A stretch of 5,763 bases of DNA from JBBQIY01 sp964618405 (GCA_964618405.1 CAZUAY010000252.1:1-5763), one strand, 5' to 3'; shown: positions 1-5,704, counted from the first letter of the stretch. Numbers and translations: made by a program. Notes: generated by a model from the letters alone, not told the origin.

Positions 1-16
1 ATGCCCAAATCATCGC

Positions 17-45
17 TTGCACGTCAGCACTTTTTTTTGTATGAT
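17..45 (+). promoter_or_regulatory. Candidate sigma70-type promoter for the Fe-S scaffold/GGGtGRT operon
   Basis: A TTGCAC element (17-22) and a TATGAT element (40-45) are separated by exactly 17 bases. The -10 matches the consensus in five of six positions; the -35 matches only in its first three. The spacer contains eight consecutive T residues (31-38). Transcription would start near 51-53 and give a leader of about 55 bases. That leader contains a small 5-bp hairpin (arms 64-68 and 75-79) before the Shine-Dalgarno AAGGA at 97-101. Assigned by inspection only; the weak -35 is the main doubt. Confidence 0.45.
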
Positions 46-107
46 TTTACGCTTAAATTTCGATGCCCTTTTAGGGGCAGGAACCTGTTCAACACGAAGG
101 AATCATC

Positions 108-809
108 ATGATCTATTCACATGAAGTTCAACACATGTGCTCTGTGGCCAAGGGATGCAACCACGGTCCAGCGCCTATTCCCGAGGAGGGAAAATGGGTG
201 CAGGCGAAGGAGGTTAAGGACATTTCTGGCCTCACGCACGGCGTGGGCTGGTGTGCACCGCAACAAGGCGCTTGCAAACTCACCCTCAATATTAAAGAGG
301 GCATTATCGAAGAAGCGCTGGTCGAGACAATCGGTTGCACGGGCATGACGCATTCCGCTGCAATGGCCTCGGAAATTTTGACCGGCAAAACGATTCTCGA
401 AGCACTCAATACTGACCTCGTCTGCGATGCCATCAATACCGCAATGCGTGAACTCTTCTTGCAGATCGTCTACGGTCGTTCACAGTCGGCCTTCTCTGAA
501 GGTGGCTTGCCGATCGGCGCGGGACTTGAGGATCTGGGCAAGGGACTGCGTTCGGTGACCGGAACGATGTTCTCCACGCGAGCCAAGGGGCCGCGTTATC
601 TCGAGATGGCAGAAGGATACGTCAAGAAAATTCACCTCGATGACCAGAACGAAATTTGCGGTTATGAATTCGTTCGTCTCGGTGTGATGATGGATCTCAT
701 CAAAAAGGGTACGGATGCAAACGAAGCCCTTGCCAAGGCGACCGGCAACTATGGTCGTACAACTCTGGAAGACGGTGCCGTTAAGAGCATCGATCCGCGT
801 GCGGAATAA
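108..809 (+). CDS. NifU/IscU-like iron-sulfur cluster assembly scaffold-type protein, partner of the GGGtGRT protein
   Basis: A 233-aa soluble protein with no signal peptide or membrane segment. Residues about 46-110 resemble the core of the NifU_N/IscU scaffold fold: the stretch CKLTLNIKEGIIEEALVETI (56-75) followed by GCTGM (76-80) and TGKTILEAL (92-100) parallels the IscU strands and the helix after its second cluster-binding Cys. Cysteines sit at 11, 17, 49, 56, 77, 106 and 184. C77 matches the central IscU Cys, but the positions of the first IscU Cys and its Asp appear to be Gln and Gly here, with C49 and C56 flanking them, so cluster ligation may differ. The C-terminal half (about 120-233) goes beyond a minimal IscU. 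The ATG start has AAGGA six bases upstream. Family recognition is firm; the scaffold role is inferred from homology. It probably builds or holds an Fe-S cluster for the co-transcribed next gene. Confidence 0.88.
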   Translation: MIYSHEVQHMCSVAKGCNHGPAPIPEEGKWVQAKEVKDISGLTHGVGWCAPQQGACKLTLNIKEGIIEEALVETIGCTGMTHSAAMASEILTGKTILEALNTDLVCDAINTAMRELFLQIVYGRSQSAFSEGGLPIGAGLEDLGKGLRSVTGTMFSTRAKGPRYLEMAEGYVKKIHLDDQNEICGYEFVRLGVMMDLIKKGTDANEALAKATGNYGRTTLEDGAVKSIDPRAE

Positions 810-825
810 GGAAGGATAAATTATT

Positions 826-1836
826 ATGCCACTTTTTGAATCATACACCCGCCGCGAGCCCCAAATTCTTGCCGAGCTCAAGCAATACGGAATCAACTCC
901 ATTGAAGAATGCTTGGAGATTTGTAAGGCCAAGGGCTTCAATCCCATCGACATTGTCAAGGACGTTCAAAACATTGCTTTTGACAACGCAGGCTGGGCCT
1001 ACACCGTCGGCGCTGCAATCGCGCTGAAAAAGGGTTGCACGAAGGCTGCCGATGCGGCTCGCGCAATCGGGGAAGGCCTCCAGAGCTTCTGCATTCCTGG
1101 ATCCGTTGCGGACGATCGTAAGGTTGGTCTCGGCCACGGTAATCTCGGGGCGATGTTGTTGACGGAAGAGACCCAGTGCTTCTGCTTCCTCGCCGGTCAC
1201 GAATCCTTTGCCGCCGCTGAAGGTGCCATTGGCATTGCCAAGTCCGCGAATAGGGTTCGCAAAGAGCCGCTTCGCGTTTGCCTCAACGGTCTCGGCAAGG
1301 ATGCTGCTTACATCATCAGCCGCATTAACGGCTTCACCTACGTGCAAACGCAGTTTGACTATGCCACGAGCAAGCTCGCCATTGTTAAAGAAGTCCCGTT
1401 TTCAAAGGGCGCAAAAGCGAAAGTCCGCTGCTATGGTGCTGACGACGTCCGCGAGGGCGTTGCGATCATGTGGCAGGAGGGTGTCGATGTGTCCATCACC
1501 GGAAACTCGACCAACCCAACACGCTTCCAACATCCCGTTGCTGGCACCTATAAGAAGGAATGCAACGAGAAGGGCAAGCAATACTTCTCTGTCGCTTCGG
1601 GCGGTGGAACAGGCCGTACCTTGCATCCGGATAACATGGCTGCGGGCCCTGCCTCTTATGGCATGACCGATACCATGGGCCGCATGCACTCCGACGCACA
1701 GTTTGCTGGATCGTCTTCGGTCCCCGCACACGTCGAAATGATGGGCCTTATCGGCATGGGTAATAACCCAATGGTGGGAGCGACCGTTGCCGTTGCTGTG
1801 GCGATTGAAGAAGCGATGAAGCATCCCGTATCCTAA
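826..1836 (+). CDS. GGGtGRT family protein (conserved, function unknown)
   Basis: A 336-aa cytosolic protein that carries the family's name motif GGGTGRT at residues 259-265. I recognise it as the GGGtGRT family, which has no established activity that I know of. Other strongly conserved-looking blocks are IPGSVADDRKVGLGHGN (90-106), FLAGHESFAAAEGAIG (121-136), ITGNSTNPTRFQHPVAGTY (224-242), and the C-terminal run from the motif through MGNNPMVGA (311-319). Nine Cys (29, 33, 71, 89, 118, 120, 152, 202, 246) and His at 104, 125, 236, 267, 288 and 302 could supply metal or cluster ligands, but no classical CX2CX2C cluster motif is seen. It lies 16 bases after the scaffold gene, with a strong Shine-Dalgarno GGAAGGA (810-816), so the two are co-transcribed. 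By inference it is the client or partner enzyme of that scaffold. The gene is intact and ends just before a terminator. Confidence 0.92.
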   Translation: MPLFESYTRREPQILAELKQYGINSIEECLEICKAKGFNPIDIVKDVQNIAFDNAGWAYTVGAAIALKKGCTKAADAARAIGEGLQSFCIPGSVADDRKVGLGHGNLGAMLLTEETQCFCFLAGHESFAAAEGAIGIAKSANRVRKEPLRVCLNGLGKDAAYIISRINGFTYVQTQFDYATSKLAIVKEVPFSKGAKAKVRCYGADDVREGVAIMWQEGVDVSITGNSTNPTRFQHPVAGTYKKECNEKGKQYFSVASGGGTGRTLHPDNMAAGPASYGMTDTMGRMHSDAQFAGSSSVPAHVEMMGLIGMGNNPMVGATVAVAVAIEEAMKHPVS

Positions 1837-1864
1837 GCGGGTGTTCCAACTGGGTGATTAGAGG

Positions 1865-1895
1865 GGCCTCTGCATCTCGATGCAGAGGCCTTTTA
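1865..1895 (+). terminator. Rho-independent terminator of the GGGtGRT operon
   Basis: A perfect 11-bp stem (1865-1875 with 1880-1890, arms GGCCTCTGCAT and ATGCAGAGGCC) closes a CTCG tetraloop and is followed by TTTTAT. It lies 28 bases after the upstream stop codon. In the other direction the stem is followed by CCCCTCTAAT rather than a T-run, so it is a good terminator for the + strand and only a plain hairpin for the convergent ftsI transcript. The U-tract overlaps the ftsI stop codon on the opposite strand. Confidence 0.93.
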
Positions 1896-3596
1896 TAATT
1901 GAATCGCCTCGGGCTGGTCGGGAGGGATTTCGAGATAGCGCGCGATGGCAATGCCAATCTTCGAGAAGACTGGGGCTGCAACGGTACCGCCATGGTAATT
2001 CGGTTTAGGGGTGTCGAGAGCCACGAGGATGGTTACTCTGGGATTGGCAGCGGGAAAGAAACCGATGAAGGAGGCAGTGTAATCGGTCGTCGAGTAGCGG
2101 CCACCCACTGCGATTTGTGCTGTGCCCGTCTTCCCAGCAACGGCATAACCTGGGATTTTAGCACGACGTCCCGTGCCGCCTGTTTCTGTAACCGTGCTCA
2201 GCATGAACGCGGTGTCTTCAGCCGTTTTTTTTGTAAAGACTTGTCCGAGAGGGGTGGGCCGGTTTTGAACTAGGACCTCTCCATTCGCTGCCACTATTTT
2301 GTCGATCACGTAGGGCTTCATGCGCAGGCCTCTATTGGCGATCGTGTTGTAGAGGGACATCATTTGCATCCCGGTAACCGAGATGCCTTGGCCGATTGCG
2401 ATGCGGATGGCTTGCACTTCCGACCAACTTTTAGAAGGGGAAAGAATGCCACTGCTTTCCCCAGTGAGCTCGATTCCGGTCCGTTGACCAAATTCGAAGG
2501 CTTTCAGATACGCTTCAAACTTGTTTCGGCCGAGAGCCATGGCGACCCGCGAGGCGGCACGGTTACTCGATTTTTGAGTTGCTACGGTGAGGGTGATGTC
2601 GCCTCGAACGTGATCTTGCAAGGTTCGTCCTGCATAGAAACCGGCATCAACGTTGATTAAGGAATTTGTTTGATACAGGTTTTCGTTGAGGCCGGCAGCG
2701 AAGGTCAGTGCCTTCATGGTCGAGCCGGGTTCATAGTTCATGAAAATGGCGCGGTTCCATTTGTCCTCAGGGTGACAGGAACCGTACTGCTCAGGATCAA
2801 AATTCGGACGTGACGCCATCGCGAGTATTTCGCCGGTGTGTGGATCTTGAACGATGGCCCAGGCTGACCGAGCTTGCGTCTCGATCATCGCCTCGTCAAG
2901 TGCGGTTTCTACGTAATATTGAATGTTTCTGTCGAGCGTCAGAACGACGTCTGCGCCGTTGATTGGCGCAACTTTTTCTTCCCGTTTCGCGGCGATTTCA
3001 CGTCTTTTTGCACTTGCAATGCCCTTGATGTACCCATCCGTACCAGTCAGATACTTGTCCATTTTGAGTTCGATTCCGTCAAGAGCTTCTCCAACAGAAT
3101 TGACGATCCCGACGACGTGGCACATGTGACTGCCAACGGGATAGTTTCGCTTCGTAACAATCTCTTTGCCGACGCAGCGTTTCAAAAAAACGTTTGTTGA
3201 AATGGCATCGACGGTCTCCCGGTTGATGGTCTGCCCGATCGGGTGGTATCGACCTTTTTTGCTGGAAAGCGCACTAAAAATTTTGTCCTCATCGAATTCA
3301 TTAAACTGGACAAGCTGGCGCATGACCTCCGGTTTTTGTTCTTCGGTTAGTCCTTCTGGGTCTATAAAAACTTTCCAGTACGGCACCGATGAGGCAAGAG
3401 GCTTGTCTATGCCATTACGATCATAGATACCGCCTCGCCTTGCCGGAAGTTTTCTGGTGAAGTCCATGGCATTGACGATACCGCCAGATTTCTTTCCAAG
3501 CTGGATATCATAGAGGCGCTTGGCGACCTTTGCGTAAAGCAGCGTGACCCCAACCACGATGAGGAAGATCCATGGTTTTTTCCAGACGAAGTTCAT
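1893..3596 (-). CDS. ftsI: Septal peptidoglycan transpeptidase FtsI (class B penicillin-binding protein, PBP3 type)
   Basis: A 567-aa class B penicillin-binding protein that cross-links septal peptidoglycan with FtsW and the FtsQLB complex. A short cytoplasmic start leads into one membrane anchor at about residues 8-22. The periplasmic pedestal begins with ARRGGIYDRNG (52-62) and includes NYPVGS (151-156) and HVVGIV (160-165). All three catalytic motifs are present: STMK (292-295, nucleophile Ser292), SSN (343-345) and KTG (489-491, in GKTGTAQ). The protein ends about 75 residues after KTG and has no PASTA domain, as in Gram-negative-type FtsI. SpoVD-type paralogues share the fold, but the ftsL-ftsI context favours FtsI. 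The ATG start gives a proper anchor but has no evident Shine-Dalgarno; it lies 12 bases after ftsL, so translation is probably coupled. No murE follows; the operon ends here in this window. Confidence 0.95.
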   Translation of the reverse strand: MNFVWKKPWIFLIVVGVTLLYAKVAKRLYDIQLGKKSGGIVNAMDFTRKLPARRGGIYDRNGIDKPLASSVPYWKVFIDPEGLTEEQKPEVMRQLVQFNEFDEDKIFSALSSKKGRYHPIGQTINRETVDAISTNVFLKRCVGKEIVTKRNYPVGSHMCHVVGIVNSVGEALDGIELKMDKYLTGTDGYIKGIASAKRREIAAKREEKVAPINGADVVLTLDRNIQYYVETALDEAMIETQARSAWAIVQDPHTGEILAMASRPNFDPEQYGSCHPEDKWNRAIFMNYEPGSTMKALTFAAGLNENLYQTNSLINVDAGFYAGRTLQDHVRGDITLTVATQKSSNRAASRVAMALGRNKFEAYLKAFEFGQRTGIELTGESSGILSPSKSWSEVQAIRIAIGQGISVTGMQMMSLYNTIANRGLRMKPYVIDKIVAANGEVLVQNRPTPLGQVFTKKTAEDTAFMLSTVTETGGTGRRAKIPGYAVAGKTGTAQIAVGGRYSTTDYTASFIGFFPAANPRVTILVALDTPKPNYHGGTVAAPVFSKIGIAIARYLEIPPDQPEAIQL

Positions 3597-3608
3597 GACG
3601 ATAAAACA

Positions 3609-4019
3609 TTAGCGATTGGCTGCGTAGGATGAGATTTCGCGAGTGTTTGCGGATGCAGCGGTTCCGGACATCGCAATCCTCTGGCCGCTGTGGGGTGAGG
3701 TCATGGCAATTCCGTGGCCGAGAAGCCTCCGTTCGAGGTTCATGGGGGTTTTCATGTTCTGCCACTTGATGGTTTCGCGCTGTAAATCATCCATGAGCTC
3801 GTATTGTCGGGTTTCCTGCTTAGCAATTTCGTCGAAGAGCGAGTTCCGGCTGTTGAGCGTAATCACGTACGCAACCATCAAGATGACTGCAAAGACGATG
3901 AAGACAGCTGCCTTGATCGGGACAGCCCACGTGCAAACGGTTTCGTCCCAGACGCGGTTATCTCTGCCATTGCGGCGACGTTTTCTGGGCTTGTTTTTTG
4001 ATTTTGTAGTTTTGGCCAT
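3609..4019 (-). CDS. ftsL: FtsL-like cell division protein (bitopic, coiled coil)
   Basis: A 136-aa protein with the FtsL layout. It has a very basic cytoplasmic tail (residues 1-23, rich in Lys and Arg), one membrane helix at about 34-55, a predicted coiled coil at about 58-90, then a segment LERRLLGHGIAMTSP (95-109) like the FtsL end that follows the zipper. FtsL joins FtsB and FtsQ in the divisome and helps activate FtsWI. Sequence conservation in FtsL is low, so the call rests mainly on topology, size and position between rsmH and ftsI. I chose the ATG at 4019, eight bases after the rsmH stop. An in-frame TTG at 4031 overlaps that stop and would add four residues (MNPT). Neither start has a strong Shine-Dalgarno. 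The stop forms TAATG with an out-of-frame ATG. Confidence 0.82.
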   Translation of the reverse strand: MAKTTKSKNKPRKRRRNGRDNRVWDETVCTWAVPIKAAVFIVFAVILMVAYVITLNSRNSLFDEIAKQETRQYELMDDLQRETIKWQNMKTPMNLERRLLGHGIAMTSPHSGQRIAMSGTAASANTREISSYAANR

Positions 4020-4027
4020 GGTAGGGT

Positions 4028-4969
4028 TCAATCTTGGGTTGCGAGGCGTTGAACGACTCTAAGTTTCGCTGAGCGCGAGCGTGGATTAGTAGAAATTTCT
4101 TCTTCACTTGGCGTGATGGGGCGTCGGTGGATTCGTAGGACGGCCGGTTTGCTGCCGACCCACTTGTCGCCGCCTTGTTGAAGCGAGACCCTTTTTCCTG
4201 CATGATCGGCTAGCCTCTGCTTCGCGATTCTGTCTTCGATGCTATGGAAGGTGATGACGGCCAACCGCCCGTTCTCTGCTAGAAGCGAAAGTGCTGCTTC
4301 GATGCCGGCGCTTGCTTGTTCGGTTTCTGCATTGATGAAGATTCGGATGGCTTGGAAAGTGCGCGTGGCAGGGTGGCGAGGGGCGCCGCGTCTTCCGCCG
4401 ACCGCCTTTTCGATACTATCGGCGAGGCGCTTGGTTGTCTTGATCGGGCATTTAGCTTGCTCGGCGAGCACAACTTTTGCAATCCGTGCAGCTTGTGGCT
4501 CTTCTCCGAAAGTTCCTAAGATTGAAGCAAGCTTGCGCCAGTCGTCTCCAAGAGATTGCAGGAGATCGGCAGCCGTCATACCCTTGCTTGTGTCCATCCG
4601 CATGTCGAGCGGACCGTCGTTCATGAAACTGAAACCACGTGCAGGTTCGTCGAGTTGGAAAGACGAGACACCTAAATCGAGCAGGATTCCATCAACCTGA
4701 TCAAAGCCGTTGGCTTCCGCAACAGATTTCAGTGAAGCGAAATCTGCATGAACGCATGTGAAGCGTTCGCCATACTTCGAAAGTTTTGTCTTACAGCGCT
4801 TAATCGCATCGGGGTCGCGGTCGAGACCGAGCAGACGTGAATCGGGGTTTGAAGCTTCGAGAATCGCCTCAGAATGGCTGCCACCGCCCAAAGTACCGTC
4901 GATGTAACGGCCTCCAGGACGCAGCGCAAGCGCTTCGAGTGTCTCTTTTAGGAGAACTGGAATGTGCAT
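4028..4969 (-). CDS. rsmH: 16S rRNA (cytosine(1402)-N(4))-methyltransferase RsmH (MraW)
   Basis: A 313-aa S-adenosylmethionine-dependent methyltransferase that modifies N4 of C1402 (E. coli numbering) in the ribosomal P site. The start MHIPVLLKE is typical. The SAM-binding loop is DGTLGGGSHS (24-33), followed by LGLDRD (47-52), DLGVSS (98-103) and GPLDMRMD (119-126). The inserted helical domain (about 130-200) leads to HPATRTFQAIRI (199-210), then FHSIEDRI (241-248) and the C-terminal NPRSRSAKLR (295-304). Length and all motifs match a complete family member. The ATG has an AGGAGT Shine-Dalgarno seven bases upstream, next to the mraZ stop, 14 bases separating the two genes. The stop TGA overlaps an alternative TTG start of ftsL. 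Confidence 0.97.
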   Translation of the reverse strand: MHIPVLLKETLEALALRPGGRYIDGTLGGGSHSEAILEASNPDSRLLGLDRDPDAIKRCKTKLSKYGERFTCVHADFASLKSVAEANGFDQVDGILLDLGVSSFQLDEPARGFSFMNDGPLDMRMDTSKGMTAADLLQSLGDDWRKLASILGTFGEEPQAARIAKVVLAEQAKCPIKTTKRLADSIEKAVGGRRGAPRHPATRTFQAIRIFINAETEQASAGIEAALSLLAENGRLAVITFHSIEDRIAKQRLADHAGKRVSLQQGGDKWVGSKPAVLRIHRRPITPSEEEISTNPRSRSAKLRVVQRLATQD

Positions 4970-4976
4970 CGTCGTT

Positions 4977-4982
4977 ACTCCT
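4977..4982 (-). promoter_or_regulatory. Ribosome binding site of rsmH
   Basis: AGGAGT on the minus strand lies seven bases before the rsmH ATG and one base after the mraZ stop codon. It is among the strongest Shine-Dalgarno sites in the minus-strand operon and fixes the rsmH start at 4969. The two downstream genes, ftsL and ftsI, lack a comparable site. Confidence 0.85.
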
Positions 4983-4983
4983 G

Positions 4984-5490
4984 TTAAAATTTCATGGTGA
5001 TCGCTTCATTCGCCAATTGCTCAAGTAAATCGGCTTCAGATCCGTCAATTCGTGGCCGGTTTTCAACTGACCAGACTTCAAAGTGGAATCCTGCTCCGAT
5101 CAACACGACATCGTCATTACCAATTCCCGCAAACGAAAGAAGCGAATCCTTGATGCGTATGCGATTTTGGCTGTCTACAGCAACGCAATTAATCAATTCG
5201 CCAATCCGACTGGTAAAATTTGATGTGGCGGCATCAGAAAGGGCTGTATTTCGGAAGGACTCCATCTTTTTGTCGAACTCGGAGGGGCAGAACACATCGA
5301 GGCGACGCATCCGTGAAAGACTCGGCATGGCATACACCTGCGAGGGGCGCCCCATCCTTTCAAACCAGTCGGAGGGTATGGTAAATCGCCGCTTGGGGTC
5401 CAAACGGTGATCTGCGCGTCCCAAGATAGGCTGTATGGCCGTGGCTTGGGGCACCCTCTCAATTGTATTTTCTATGGGATGTTCTGACAT
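4984..5490 (-). CDS. mraZ: Transcriptional regulator MraZ
   Basis: A 168-aa protein with two AbrB/SpoVT-like half-domains, the MraZ layout. The first starts at about residue 23 with ILGRADHRLDPKRRFTIP (22-39). The second holds VAVDSQNRIRI (103-113) and ends in FEVWS (137-141). MraZ normally forms a ring-shaped oligomer that binds direct repeats upstream of its own gene and represses the dcw operon. Family members are usually about 140-155 aa and start close to the first half-domain; this one has some 20 extra N-terminal residues. The usual DxxGR core reads DPKRR and DSQNR here, losing the Gly in both halves. I chose the ATG at 5490 because AAGAGG lies six bases upstream; an in-frame GTG at 5520 would add ten residues without a good site. 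First gene of the operon, 14 bases before rsmH. Confidence 0.9.
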   Translation of the reverse strand: MSEHPIENTIERVPQATAIQPILGRADHRLDPKRRFTIPSDWFERMGRPSQVYAMPSLSRMRRLDVFCPSEFDKKMESFRNTALSDAATSNFTSRIGELINCVAVDSQNRIRIKDSLLSFAGIGNDDVVLIGAGFHFEVWSVENRPRIDGSEADLLEQLANEAITMKF

Positions 5491-5496
5491 TTTCTG

Positions 5497-5502
5497 CCTC
5501 TT
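5497..5502 (-). promoter_or_regulatory. Ribosome binding site of mraZ
   Basis: AAGAGG on the minus strand, six bases before the ATG at 5490. It decides that start over the in-frame GTG at 5520, whose upstream sequence (GTGGGGCAAA) is a weaker match to Shine-Dalgarno and is more likely part of an operator. Confidence 0.7.
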
Positions 5503-5514
5503 GATGACATTATT

Positions 5515-5530
5515 AAACACTTTGCCCCAC
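5515..5530 (-). promoter_or_regulatory. Possible degenerate MraZ box (autoregulatory operator)
   Basis: On the minus strand, GTGGGG (5530-5525) and GTGTTT (5520-5515) lie exactly 10 bases apart, 25-40 bases before the mraZ start. Known MraZ operators are direct repeats with a GTG/TGGG core at about one helical turn (TGGGN with 5-base spacers in E. coli, AAAGTG-type repeats in Mollicutes). Here one copy is good, the second is degenerate (although AAAGTGT fits the Mollicutes form) and no third copy follows. No convincing -35/-10 pair could be placed beside it. Position and period are suggestive only. Confidence 0.35.
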
Positions 5531-5623
5531 CTAAAGTAAAGGGTAAAGATCTAAATAGTCTTAAAAATCCGTAATTTTTTCGCGGAATCCCCCCTTTTTC
5601 CTCTATTCTATGATCAAAAACAT

Positions 5624-5658
5624 AAAAAAAACGCCTTTCGAAGCGACGTATCGGGCGT
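5624..5658 (-). terminator. Minus-strand hairpin terminator upstream of mraZ
   Basis: Read on the minus strand, ACGCC (5658-5654) pairs with GGCGT (5635-5631), with an inner CGA/TCG match (5653-5651 with 5641-5639). The stem is followed at once by a run of eight T residues (5631-5624). The other direction has no T-run. It would end a transcript coming from beyond the right edge and so insulate mraZ, or act as an attenuator if the mraZ promoter lies further upstream. The 5-bp outer stem is short, but the U-tract is strong. Confidence 0.6.
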
Positions 5659-5688
5659 CTCACCTCCTCCACCTGGCCCCACGTCGCT
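5642..5688. repeat. 8-bp perfect inverted repeat interlocking with the terminator
   Basis: AGCGACGT (5642-5649) and ACGTCGCT (5681-5688) are exact reverse complements separated by 31 bases. In minus-strand RNA the second arm falls in the loop of the 5631-5658 terminator hairpin, and the first terminator arm falls in the loop of this stem. The two stems are therefore either mutually exclusive or form an H-type pseudoknot. A chance match is possible because the left arm is built partly from the adjacent tandem repeat. Confidence 0.4.
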
Positions 5689-5704
5689 AGTCGCTAGTCG
5701 CTAG
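5684..5704. repeat. Tandem 7-bp repeat, three perfect copies
   Basis: TCGCTAG is repeated three times without interruption. Because the unit length is 7 and CTAG is palindromic, TAG occurs in all three frames of both strands (on + at 5688, 5695 and 5702; on - at 5689, 5696 and 5703). Any reading frame entering from either side is therefore stopped here. It may be a slippage-generated microsatellite in intergenic DNA; no mobile element end is visible nearby. Confidence 0.9.

Noticed and set aside
64..79. Small hairpin TGCCC/GGGCA in the leader of the first operon as a riboswitch or attenuator
   Set aside because: A 5-bp stem with a 6-base loop and no T-run is too small to support a regulatory RNA; it may be incidental.
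1..111. A frame open from base 1 (ATG, 36 codons) that ends with a 4-base ATGA overlap on the scaffold gene start
   Set aside because: The translation is not recognisable, the stretch is T-rich like intergenic DNA, and it contains a plausible promoter. A 36-codon open stretch at the window edge is not unlikely by chance. An upstream gene ending in this overlap cannot be fully excluded without more sequence.
1208..1666. Long alternative frames overlapping the GGGtGRT gene on both strands (also 841-1347 and 1402-1824 on the minus strand)
   Set aside because: They are shadows of a strongly conserved coding gene, with low-complexity translations and no start sites of their own.
4239..4700. Antisense + strand frames over rsmH (153 codons) and over mraZ (4994-5410, 138 codons)
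   Set aside because: Both lie opposite genes with complete family motifs, and neither translation resembles a known protein.
5530..5620. A -35/-10 promoter for mraZ between the terminator and the gene
   Set aside because: Several AT-rich hexamers exist (TATTTA, TACTTT), but none has a believable -35 at 16-18 bases, so no promoter is assigned.
5472..5672. Minus-strand 66-codon frame starting at a GTG near the strong AGGAGGTGA site
   Set aside because: It reads through the terminator and its T-run, overlaps the mraZ start out of frame, and gives an Arg/Phe-rich product of no recognisable kind.
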